Shown here: piece after piece, positions 1 to 6,162 of the stretch
How positions within the stretch are numbered: position 1 is the first letter of the stretch
How the letters are laid out: each line of letters begins with the position of its first letter
DNA from: Planctomycetota bacterium
Lineage (GTDB): Bacteria; Planctomycetota; Planctomycetia; Pirellulales; Pirellulaceae
Reading direction: 5' to 3'
Length of the DNA: 8,015 nucleotides
Assembly (NCBI GenBank): GCA_026692885.1
Contig: JAPLNJ010000480.1
Coordinates: 1-8,015, forward strand
Notes under the pieces: model-generated
Seen by the model: only the letters and a program-made list of their open reading frames with translations
The model's database searches: none
Told to the model about the DNA's origin: nothing
Program-made: the position numbers and the translations under genes

Positions 1-5
1 AGGAG

Positions 6-479
6 ATGGCAGCACTGTTCCTGTCCGACCCTGAGGAGTTCGAGCGACGAAGTGACATCGGCCGTCAGTACTTTCACGGAGCCGACGATCCCGAAGCGTG
101 GCTGGATGACTTGGCCGAGGCGGTGGCAGGAAACATGGAGGCCCAGAGCGCACCGGGACCGCTTGGTTTACGCTACCAGGAAGAGGACGGCGTCTGGGAA
201 GTGGTCGTGTATCCGAAGCCCGTCGAACTGGTCGGTGGTGCAGACGATGGCGAACTCGTGACGCCACCGTTTGCTTTGGACCTGGAGGGACTGCGGGCGG
301 TCTTCGAGCGGGTGGATGCATTCTCTTGGCTGTCGCTGGGATATCCCAACGGAGACGGGCCGCACGTAGCGATCGAAGGCATGTACCAGGGGCACGAAGT
401 CTTCCTGCAAGTCTTGGCCTACCCGCCCAACGACGAAGAACCGGGAATGAAGATCAACACTCAGCGCCGGGATCACTAA
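6..479 (+). CDS. Hypothetical acidic protein, 5' end uncertain (possibly partial)
   Basis: I do not recognise this 157-residue protein. It is acidic and soluble, with no signal peptide or membrane segment. The N-terminal third is probably helical (DPEEF, then an Asp/Glu-rich stretch near residues 26-40). The rest looks like alternating strands: WEVVVYPKP near 64-73, a PPFALDLEGL segment near 87-96, and HVAIEGMYQGHEVFLQVLAY near 119-138. It ends PPNDEEPGMKINTQRRDH. An AGGAG lies at bases 1-5 but directly abuts the ATG with no spacer, so it cannot serve this start as a normal ribosome site. The frame is also open to the window edge, so the real start may lie upstream. Strong third-position G/C supports real coding. 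No function is inferred. Confidence 0.7.
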   Translation: MAALFLSDPEEFERRSDIGRQYFHGADDPEAWLDDLAEAVAGNMEAQSAPGPLGLRYQEEDGVWEVVVYPKPVELVGGADDGELVTPPFALDLEGLRAVFERVDAFSWLSLGYPNGDGPHVAIEGMYQGHEVFLQVLAYPPNDEEPGMKINTQRRDH

Positions 480-591
480 CGGGAGTTCTGGTCACAGGCA
501 GGCACGTTGGCGGCGATGTCTGGCGACAGCAACGTCGGTCTCGTGCCTGCGTTGCGACGCATGGCCCAACGGACCCAAGTTCACTCGGCAC

Positions 592-687
592 GCGACCCGT
601 GCAAGACTGGGGCTGGCTTCGCTGTTCTTCGGGCCGATTGTCACGTTGCTGATCGTCGTCCTGCCCGACGTGTCGCCTGTGCCATGA
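592..687 (+). pseudogene. Possible remnant encoding one C-terminal transmembrane helix
   Basis: One + frame without a start codon reads, from about 604, RLGLASLFFGPIVTLLIVVL followed by PDVSPVP and a TGA at 685-687. The hydrophobic run of about 18 residues resembles a membrane helix at the end of a protein. Upstream in the same frame the translation becomes Trp/Cys/Arg-rich and does not look coding. This may be a decayed membrane-protein gene following the 6-479 gene, or chance. The rest of 480-700 shows nothing I can support. Confidence 0.2.
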
Positions 688-700
688 AGCCAGACCGACG

Positions 701-865
701 TTACTTCCCCTTGATCACCATGCCCACGCCGGATGTAGCAGTGGTCTTTTCTCGACGCTCACCACAGGTCGCTTTCACGTTCTGATACATTTGTTCAAGT
801 TCCCGTTTGAGCGTATCCACGTCAGCCATCAGTGTCGGCAAGGAATCATTCTGCGGCCGTTCCAT
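701..865 (-). CDS. Small coiled-coil-like protein, 54 aa
   Basis: This short ORF starts at ATG (865-863 on the minus strand) and ends at TAA (703-701). A GGAG lies eight bases before the ATG (complement of 874-877), a near-ideal Shine-Dalgarno spacing. The product begins MERPQNDSLPTLMADVDTLK, continues with a heptad-like amphipathic helix (about residues 12-32, LMADVDTLKRELEQMYQNV) and ends in a flexible Thr/Gly tail and a basic VIKGK terminus. It has one Cys (residue 34) and no signal or membrane segment. I do not recognise the family. The good ribosome site and plausible composition favour a real gene; its size makes chance possible. Confidence 0.5.
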   Translation of the reverse strand: MERPQNDSLPTLMADVDTLKRELEQMYQNVKATCGERREKTTATSGVGMVIKGK

Positions 866-1047
866 TTTGCGTTCTCCGTGGTGTCGTTCTCAGTGATGGG
901 GAAGTAAATCGGCAGGCTCACCACGGGACTTTTCCAGCCGAAAATCGGGGGGCAACGGTTCACGGATTTGTCCCAGTTTCCCTGACCTGCCGTGTGTAAA
1001 TCTGGCAAGATGTTCCGGTGATGCGACTCGAAGTGAAGCTGGACGAC
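829..1047 (-). pseudogene. Coding-like minus-strand stretch without a clear start
   Basis: This frame has very high third-position G/C, mainly over 866-1047. It reads through LHFESHHRNILPDL and GNWDKSVNRCPPIFGWKSPV to VVSLPIYFPITEN, ending with TGA at 829-831 after RRMIPCRH. It would run into the start of the 54-aa ORF (701-865) in another frame, overlapping it by 37 bases. No ATG, GTG or TTG with a ribosome site opens it at its likely coding boundary; the only upstream start (1143) lies inside the opposing + gene. It may be a truncated gene 5' of the small ORF, or a compositional accident. I do not recognise the protein. Confidence 0.22.
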
Positions 1048-1124
1048 GGTTGCAGACGATACCTTCGCCGCTGATCCACACAGGCTGTCTGCTAGCAGTT
1101 TGCCCTGCCTCCATCCGAGCCGGA

Positions 1125-1409
1125 ATGCCCTACGAACCGGCACCGTCCGCGGCCGATCTTTATCAGGACGAAGCCGCCACCGACTCGCATCTGGAGATAC
1201 TGATGGACGACGAAATTTACATCCAAGATTTGGCTACCGACGAGATCCGTGAGTTGCTGCTGGAAGAAGGCAGCGAACTGGACGAGCAGCAAGCCGCCGA
1301 CCTGAGACAATTCATCCACGAGATCGGCGGCTTGGAAAACGCCCTCGCCGCCTTTGCCATGTTGGGCGAGTTGGAAGTGGTGGGCTTCATGGAACCGCTG
1401 GCAACTTAG
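1125..1409 (+). CDS. Small acidic helical protein, about 94 aa (or 68 aa)
   Basis: Unknown function. The protein is strongly acidic, cytoplasmic-looking and predicted mostly helical: MDDEIYIQDL, then DEIRELLLEEGSELDEQQAA, then LRQFIHEIGGLENALAAFAM and LGELEVVGFMEPLAT. I chose ATG 1125 because the segment from there already looks coding (Asp/Glu/Ala-rich). An internal ATG at 1203 has a better ribosome site (GGAG at 1193-1196, six-base spacer) and would give 68 residues, so that start is a serious alternative. An in-frame TTG at 1050 gives a longer version, but its extra residues look non-coding. The TAG stop (1407-1409) overlaps the TAA of the minus-strand fragment that meets it. The C-terminal GGLENALAA motif resembles the end of that opposing fragment. 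Confidence 0.6.
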   Translation: MPYEPAPSAADLYQDEAATDSHLEILMDDEIYIQDLATDEIRELLLEEGSELDEQQAADLRQFIHEIGGLENALAAFAMLGELEVVGFMEPLAT

Positions 1410-1609
1410 TCGAGGATCTGGGCCAGAGCGTCAATCGCCGCTTTGGCTTCCTTGATGCCGCCGAGTTGAGCCGCCAGCTTCTTCGCCTTCTGTAACGATC
1501 CCGGCGAAACGGCGTCTTTCGGCAACGGGGCAGCGGCATCGGCTGCGGCCGGTGCCAGCTTTCTTCTTACCTCCGGCTTGCTGCCCCCAATCAGCTTACT
1601 TGGTTTCCG
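1406..1609 (-). pseudogene. Start-less C-terminal fragment of a small Lys/Ala-rich protein
   Basis: The minus frame is open from 1609 down to TAA at 1408-1406 (67 codons) and contains no ATG, GTG or TTG; its upstream limit is a TGA at 1612-1610. The translation has a Lys/Arg/Ala/Pro-rich linker (SKPEVRRKLAPAAADAAAPL) and then a compact helix pair, KAKKLAAQLGGIKEAKAAID, ending ALAQILD. Linker and tail resemble, from memory, small planctomycete proteins with a basic linker and a terminal helix of the LGGIxxAKxAL type; this was not checked by search. The frame overlaps the 3' end of the TIM barrel gene by 14 bases. The DNA-binding-like N-terminal part seen in such proteins is missing, so I call it a truncated or frameshifted remnant. 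A frameshift near 1570 or use of a rare start are alternatives. Confidence 0.5.
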
Positions 1610-2510
1610 TCAATAGTCTCTTGGCTTGATCCTCGACGAAAGCCATGTTCCGGGCCATGTCTTCCTGCAGCGCCGGGGTGTCATACTCGAAATCAACCGT
1701 GGTAAGACCACGATAGCCCAGCCGCTTAAGTTCCTTGAGCGAGTTAGCAAAATCGCCCTCGCCCTCGCCGAACACGGTGTTCCGAGAGCTGGGCTCGTCT
1801 CGCTTGGCGATATCCTTGAGATGGATACTGATAATGCGGCCTTTCATCTTTCGGAGAGACTCCACCGGGTCCAGACCTGAGCGAGCCCACTGGCCCATGT
1901 CGCAGCAACCGCCCATGCGAGAGCTCCGGTTATTGCAGGCGGCCAGCACTTGCTCAGGTTTCCAGTAAGGGGACTGCCCACGGGCATGATTATGAAAGGC
2001 CACGTTGATGCGGTATTCGTCGCAGAGCTTCTCGATCAGGTCCAGGGCATCGGCCGGTGGTTCGGCCACGATTGTCCCGGTGCCCAGCTCTTTGCAGAAA
2101 TCGAAGAGGCGCTTCGCCTGGGTCGGCTCACCGGTGAAATTTGCAAAGATGCTCGAGAGGAACATGCCGCGGTCGGTGAGCATCGTCTTGAGTTCCTTGC
2201 GCACCTCCGACGGCAGATCCTCATTGGCGCGCAACTCCGGTCGTTTGGCGTCCACCTTCAACGCGGTGAGGGGCTCGATGTGCCGAATGCCCAGCTCAGC
2301 TACCTTGTCCAGCGCCTCGAACAAAGGGTAGCGTCTGTAGGTGTAAAGCTGGACGCTCAAATGCCAGCCCAGTTTTTCCATGCAGGGTGTGCTCAGCTCC
2401 ACCTGTGCCGCCCTTGCCGGCAGATCCCTCCAAACGGCGAGGCCCGTTGCCACCGCCGCACTGCTTCTCAGGAATTGCCGACGTCCCATCGTCTTGTTTG
2501 TTTTCATCAT
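1596..2510 (-). CDS. Tat-exported sugar phosphate isomerase/epimerase-like TIM barrel protein
   Basis: 304 residues. The N-terminus carries a twin-arginine signal (GRRQFLRSSAAVATGLAV, residues 9-26; likely cleavage after PARAA, about 35), so the product should be folded in the cytoplasm and exported. Residues 45-300 form an AP-endonuclease-2/xylose-isomerase-like TIM barrel. Visible landmarks are SVQLYTYR (52-59), GIRHIEPL (74-81), VAEPP with E150, AFHNHA (171-176), CCDMGQWARSGLDP with D204, ISIHLKDI with H230, GEGEGDF (248-254) and TVDFEYD with E275. The E150/D204/H230/E275 set fits the divalent-metal site of the family, so it looks catalytically intact. The family includes sugar isomerases and epimerases; the substrate cannot be read here. 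The start at 2510 has AGGGA seven bases upstream (complement of 2518-2522); a second ATG follows immediately. Length is normal for the family. It is not in an operon with its neighbours. Confidence 0.93.
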   Translation of the reverse strand: MMKTNKTMGRRQFLRSSAAVATGLAVWRDLPARAAQVELSTPCMEKLGWHLSVQLYTYRRYPLFEALDKVAELGIRHIEPLTALKVDAKRPELRANEDLPSEVRKELKTMLTDRGMFLSSIFANFTGEPTQAKRLFDFCKELGTGTIVAEPPADALDLIEKLCDEYRINVAFHNHARGQSPYWKPEQVLAACNNRSSRMGGCCDMGQWARSGLDPVESLRKMKGRIISIHLKDIAKRDEPSSRNTVFGEGEGDFANSLKELKRLGYRGLTTVDFEYDTPALQEDMARNMAFVEDQAKRLLTETK

Positions 2511-2520
2511 CGTTCGATCC

Positions 2521-2546
2521 CTGTCTAGTGAATCTGTCTAGTGAAT
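2521..2546. repeat. 13-bp tandem repeat, two copies, just upstream of the TIM barrel gene
   Basis: CTGTCTAGTGAAT occurs twice head to tail (2521-2533 and 2534-2546), followed by CTG and another CTAG (2550-2553). It begins 11 bases before the TIM barrel start and overlaps that gene's AGGGA ribosome site. The three CTAG words, a tetranucleotide rare in many bacteria, sit at 2525, 2538 and 2550. It could be an operator for that gene, or a slippage duplication. Confidence 0.6.
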
Positions 2547-2751
2547 CTGCTAGGAAGTCCAGTCAGCGGCCTCCGGCAACTGCCGCGCCCTCGGCCTCAG
2601 CTCACTGCCCAGCGAATCTGCGGCCAGTACATTGTAACAGCCACCGAAGGCGACGTGCCTGTTCAATCCCTCAACTGTGCGTTGTGTATAACGACGAGGG
2701 CTTGCCCGGGGGACACTTCCCTTTTCTTGCTACCCACACGCGGATCCCACT

Positions 2752-2794
2752 CCCGCCTCGCCCGCGGCGGCTTCGCCGCCACGGGCGAGGCGGG
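2752..2794. repeat. Strong 43-nt GC-rich hairpin (REP-like palindrome)
   Basis: Thirteen bases, CCCGCCTCGCCCG (2752-2764), pair perfectly with CGGGCGAGGCGGG (2782-2794). Inside them, after one C/A mismatch, GGCGGC (2766-2771) pairs with GCCGCC (2775-2780) around a TTC loop. No T-run follows on either strand, so it is a poor intrinsic terminator, and it lies between divergent genes where no terminator is expected. It most resembles a dispersed intergenic palindrome; its copy number cannot be judged from one window. Confidence 0.75.
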
Positions 2795-2843
2795 GGAGGA
2801 AGGGGCGCGTTGGGCCGCCTGGTGTAGCGAGAAACGTGAGCCT

Positions 2844-2862
2844 CCACGGGGCGAGCCCGTGG
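2844..2862. repeat. Second short inverted repeat, 7-bp arms
   Basis: CCACGGG (2844-2850) and CCCGTGG (2856-2862) flank a GCGAG loop. It lies 50 bases after the larger hairpin and has similar GC-rich, self-complementary composition. Palindromes of this CCACGGG...CCCGTGG kind are, as I recall, frequent between planctomycete genes; that is memory, not a search. Confidence 0.5.
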
Positions 2863-3058
2863 CATCCAACTCGCAGAACCGGAACCTTCGGCCAGCGATC
2901 AACGGCTGACTTGTGGGAATGAGGAAGTTATTTCGTGAGCGTTGCTACGTCGCCCGTATCCAACTCCAGAAACAGCTAGGCCACTGGTCCGCGTTTTGGC
3001 TCTACGACGCCAGCACGGCTATCGGAAGATCATGTTTGCGCGGTTCGATTTGGGCTGG

Positions 3059-3085
3059 TTGACGGAAGGCCAGAATCGGTAGAAT
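3059..3085 (+). promoter_or_regulatory. Candidate sigma70-type promoter for the caspase lipoprotein gene
   Basis: TTGACG (3059-3064) is a five-of-six match to the -35 consensus, and TAGAAT (3080-3085) a five-of-six match to the -10 consensus. The 15-base spacer is shorter than the preferred 17. Transcription would begin near 3092, leaving about 20 bases before the ATG at 3112. A GGAG at 3097-3100 precedes that ATG by 11 bases, which is rather far for a ribosome site. Confidence 0.45.
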
Positions 3086-3111
3086 ACAAAATCGATGGAG
3101 CAATGTGACTT

Positions 3112-6100
3112 ATGGACGAGACAGGCATTCGGCAAGCGGTCGTTCGAGGTGGCGGGATTCGAGGCCATGCAACTGGCGGCCCATCGCGGGCCGCGGAGAA
3201 CATAGATTCCGGCCGCCGGACCGTACTTCGGATCGCAGCTGCCAGCGTGCTGGTCGCACTGGCGGTTGCCGGTTGTTCGAAGAAAGACAGCAATGCTCGC
3301 TCCATCCCGCGGGCAGGCACCTCGGTGACCGACACCGCCAGTGAGGATGCGCCGTCGCAAGACGGCCGACTGCTGGCGTTGCTGATCGGCGTCAATGCCT
3401 ATGAGCACGTCAAGTCGTTGCACTTTTGCGTCAACGACATGGAATCCCTGCGGGCCGTGCTGGTCCAGCATGCGGGCTACAAACCGGAGCACGTGACGTT
3501 GCTGGTGGACGGGCGTTCGGCCGGCAAGCCACCCACGCAGGAGGCGATTCGACAGGCCTTGCGCAGCCTGCAGGAGACCGCCGCGAAGACGGACACGATC
3601 CTGTTCGCCTTTTCCGGCCACGGCATGGCGGATGGCGACTTGGGCTACCTGCTGCCGCAAGATGCCAACCCGGCGGATCTGGTCGGGACCGCGGTGGCGA
3701 TCCGGGAGGTCCACGCGGCACTCAACCAATCCCGAGCGGCGGCCAAGTTCCTGATCGTCGACGCCTGTCACGCGGGCGGGACTCGCGACGCGGCCGATTC
3801 GGCCCAGTTGGGTGTTGATCACTCGCTGTTCGCCGACCAGGACGGCCAGATCTGTTCCCTGTTCTCGTGCACCAAGAAGCAGGAGAGCATGGAACAAGCG
3901 GAATTGGACGCCGGCTTTGGCCGGAAAGGGCATGGGGTCTTTTCCTATTTTCTGGTCAAGGCCCTGCAGGGCGCGGCGGATGAAAACGGCAACGGCGTTG
4001 TCGAGTTCGCCGAAGTGACGAACTACCTGAACAACCAGGTACCGCCCTACGTCAAACAGCGTTGGCAGCAGCAGCAGACCCCGTTCCAGTTCTCGCGATC
4101 CACCGGCAGCGTCATCATGGCGCGCGTCTCAAACTCGGCCGGGCTTCCGCCCGAGGCGGCGGCCGACGCAGACGTCGAGTTGCTGACATTGCCCGGCTTG
4201 AACGGCGAATGGTGGGCCCAGGAAGCACCGTGGCTCTTGCCGCAAGTGCGACAGAATTTGGCCAAACACCTGCCGACGGACAAGGACGCGGCCCAATCGG
4301 CCGGTGATCCCGCGGCTCGGCAGGAGCCTCGCCCTCCCATGGGATCGGAGCGTCAGGTCTCGACTGCCTCAGGCAGATTGCGACAGAGCGGGGCCGCGGG
4401 TGTCTACCAATGGCTGGAACGCGGATTTGAGCAGTTCGTGCGAAGTCAACCGGCCTCGCAACAACCCCCCTGGCGTGCCGTAACGGAATTGCTGGGCGCT
4501 GAGTCCGGCGACGTGGATGTGGGGCAATTTCGCAAATACGGAGCGTCCCTATTCAGCCAGCAAGACCCCGTGGGATTGCACTCGGCCGCCGTCGGCGATC
4601 ACCGTTTGGCGATCGCCCGCAAGCTGCCCTGGGAGGAGGTGTTTCACGCCTACGAGGAAGCCATCCGGGCCTACGAGGGCCGCGGCGGGCGTCCGGCCGG
4701 ACTGTTCGCCTTATGCTTGGCGGATTATGGCCAAGCCCTCAGCGACAACGGGCGGCACCGGGACGGGGCGGAGAACTTCGCTTTGGCGCGGACTCGGGTG
4801 GCGGAAACAGCAGCCCCCTTGTTTCATGTGGCTGGCCTGTGCCAGGAGGCCAATGCACGCCGCAAACTGTGCGACTGGGACCAGGTGGCGGCCTGTCTCC
4901 AGGAGGCCCAACGGCTGTCCAGCGAACGGCTGCCGAGTTCCCATCCGTTAGGCATCTTTCTTCACAAATCGCGGGCCTGGTCCTACATGGATCAGTGGCG
5001 GATCCGTGAGGCGCGGGAAGCGTTTGGGCTGACTATGCAGTTGCTGGACGCTTACCACGTCGAGCATCCCGAAGACCGCAGCCTGGCCCGCATCGTGAAT
5101 GTCTTCCACAATCGGCATGGCCTGGCGATGGCGGACCGCTACTCGGGCGATCTCCCGTCGGCGATTCACCAGTACGAGCAACTGCGGCGGGACATGGAGC
5201 ATGAGGTGCCCCAGTGGTCCGACGACAAGGACCAACCGGCTTTGCGCGAGCGGCTGGTGAATACCCTGGAACGCCTGGCGGATTGCCGCCTGCAGTTGCG
5301 CGATGTTCGAGCCGTCGATGACCTGCGGTCGGCGAAGCTGGAGAACGAGGGCCTGACCAGGTCCCGCACGTTGGAGGATCAGGGCTCGCTGCTCTGCAAG
5401 CGGGCCCTCGCGCTGGGCTGGGAGGGCCAGTCCGGGGAGGCCGCGGAGGAGTTGGCCGAATTCGATCGGCTGTTCAAGAGCCGACGTTTCCCGCGACTCG
5501 ACGCCTTGCGGAACATCGCAGGAATCCTGGTGAAGCTGTCCGAGCCGCAAGGCGATCAGGCGGCTCAGGAGCTGCGCGGAGTGCTCGAAAAGGTCTGCGA
5601 CGACAATGCGAATGCCAAATTCGATCGCGATCAGCTGGATCTGTACCTGTTGGCAGCTCGCGAGTTGATTCGGCAGCAGGCCCACGATCCGGCCGCCACG
5701 GCACGGAATGCCAAGCAACTGTTCGATCTGGTCCCCAAGAGTAACCGCGGCTTCTCGCATCCCGCCTCGCTCGCCTACCGCCGGCATTACTATGACGCCG
5801 CGCTGGTCGCTTGGCTGGCCATCCCGGAGCCGAAGGATCTGGACGAGGCGCTGGATTATCTGGCGTTCGCCAAGACGAACGAGTACTACGGCGAACTGGT
5901 GGACAAGACCGTGCTGATGTTCCACTTCCCGGAGGATAAACGCCAGTCGGGTTGCGCGATCCTGTACGACGACCAACACGGCGGAAAGATCTTTCGCATG
6001 GACCGTCCGGCGGACAAAGGTCCGCTGCCCGCGCCGCTGGCGGAGCTGATCGCCCAGAGCGTCCTGCCGCTGGAAGTCCAATGGCGGGACGACGTCTTGG

Positions 6101-6162
6101 GATTGAAGAACGAGGATTTTCCCTATGCGTTGGAGAAGCCCTTCCGCTTTCACGGTGAATGA
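3112..6162 (+). CDS. Caspase-family (peptidase C14) lipoprotein with TPR-like repeats
   Basis: 1016 residues. A basic N-region and hydrophobic helix (RRTVLRIAAASVLVALAVAG, 35-54) end in a lipobox with Cys55, predicting a lipid-anchored, exported protein; the 34-residue stretch before it is unusually long, but no better start is seen. Residues 84-338 form a caspase/metacaspase fold: RLLALLIGVNAY (86-97), FAFSGHG with catalytic His170, and LIVDACHAGG with catalytic Cys219. The Asp two before the Cys (D217) fits a metacaspase-type Arg/Lys-accepting S1 pocket (inference). DENGNGVVEFAE (290-301) has EF-hand spacing (D290, N292, N294, E301), suggesting calcium control. Residues 340-500 are mostly low-complexity linker. 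Residues 505-730 hold TPR-like helix pairs, such as 511-558 and 664-694. The last 85 residues are strand-rich (VLMFHFPEDK, GCAILYDD) and stop abruptly; they could be the start of a truncated CHAT-like module (weak). The 3' end overlaps the opposing hydrolase gene by 13 bp. Confidence 0.93.
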   Translation: MDETGIRQAVVRGGGIRGHATGGPSRAAENIDSGRRTVLRIAAASVLVALAVAGCSKKDSNARSIPRAGTSVTDTASEDAPSQDGRLLALLIGVNAYEHVKSLHFCVNDMESLRAVLVQHAGYKPEHVTLLVDGRSAGKPPTQEAIRQALRSLQETAAKTDTILFAFSGHGMADGDLGYLLPQDANPADLVGTAVAIREVHAALNQSRAAAKFLIVDACHAGGTRDAADSAQLGVDHSLFADQDGQICSLFSCTKKQESMEQAELDAGFGRKGHGVFSYFLVKALQGAADENGNGVVEFAEVTNYLNNQVPPYVKQRWQQQQTPFQFSRSTGSVIMARVSNSAGLPPEAAADADVELLTLPGLNGEWWAQEAPWLLPQVRQNLAKHLPTDKDAAQSAGDPAARQEPRPPMGSERQVSTASGRLRQSGAAGVYQWLERGFEQFVRSQPASQQPPWRAVTELLGAESGDVDVGQFRKYGASLFSQQDPVGLHSAAVGDHRLAIARKLPWEEVFHAYEEAIRAYEGRGGRPAGLFALCLADYGQALSDNGRHRDGAENFALARTRVAETAAPLFHVAGLCQEANARRKLCDWDQVAACLQEAQRLSSERLPSSHPLGIFLHKSRAWSYMDQWRIREAREAFGLTMQLLDAYHVEHPEDRSLARIVNVFHNRHGLAMADRYSGDLPSAIHQYEQLRRDMEHEVPQWSDDKDQPALRERLVNTLERLADCRLQLRDVRAVDDLRSAKLENEGLTRSRTLEDQGSLLCKRALALGWEGQSGEAAEELAEFDRLFKSRRFPRLDALRNIAGILVKLSEPQGDQAAQELRGVLEKVCDDNANAKFDRDQLDLYLLAARELIRQQAHDPAATARNAKQLFDLVPKSNRGFSHPASLAYRRHYYDAALVAWLAIPEPKDLDEALDYLAFAKTNEYYGELVDKTVLMFHFPEDKRQSGCAILYDDQHGGKIFRMDRPADKGPLPAPLAELIAQSVLPLEVQWRDDVLGLKNEDFPYALEKPFRFHGE

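Larger units (their letters stand above)
2547..3058. other. Long intergenic region between divergent TIM barrel and caspase genes
   Basis: About 500 bases between divergently transcribed genes. A + frame is open across 2541-2909, but its translation is Pro/Arg/Gly-rich where it crosses the palindromes and has no credible ribosome site, so I do not call a gene. Contents I can support are the two inverted repeats listed separately (2752-2794, 2844-2862). The remainder (2560-2740 and 2880-3058) shows no RNA gene, insertion-sequence ends or conserved motif that I recognise. No clear promoter for the minus-strand TIM barrel gene could be picked out. Confidence 0.6.

Noticed and set aside
498..550. 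9-bp inverted repeat (GCAGGCACG / CGTGCCTGC) with a 35-base spacer, considered as an integron-type attC or terminator
   Set aside because: It lacks the core RYYYAAC/GTTRRRY ends and a T-run. A 9-bp match with a long spacer in GC-rich DNA can be chance.
1021..1074. 17-codon + ORF (MRLEVKLDDGCRRYLRR)
   Set aside because: Too short to support, with no ribosome site.
2541..2909. 122-residue + frame through the intergenic palindromes
   Set aside because: It has no ribosome site, and the translation across the hairpins is compositional (Arg/Gly/Ala); the DNA is better explained as intergenic repeats.
3095..3205. 36-residue ORF overlapping the caspase start, which could be a leader peptide
   Set aside because: It has no hydrophobic or regulatory character and no better ribosome site. 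It falls just after the candidate promoter, so leaderless translation is possible but unsupported.
3019..3933. 304-residue minus-strand open frame
   Set aside because: It is antisense to the caspase domain and its promoter, Arg/Gly/Gln-rich, and without recognisable motifs or a ribosome site.
6150..6162. Terminator between the two convergent large genes
   Set aside because: The coding ends overlap by 13 bp and no stable hairpin with a T-run lies at the junction.
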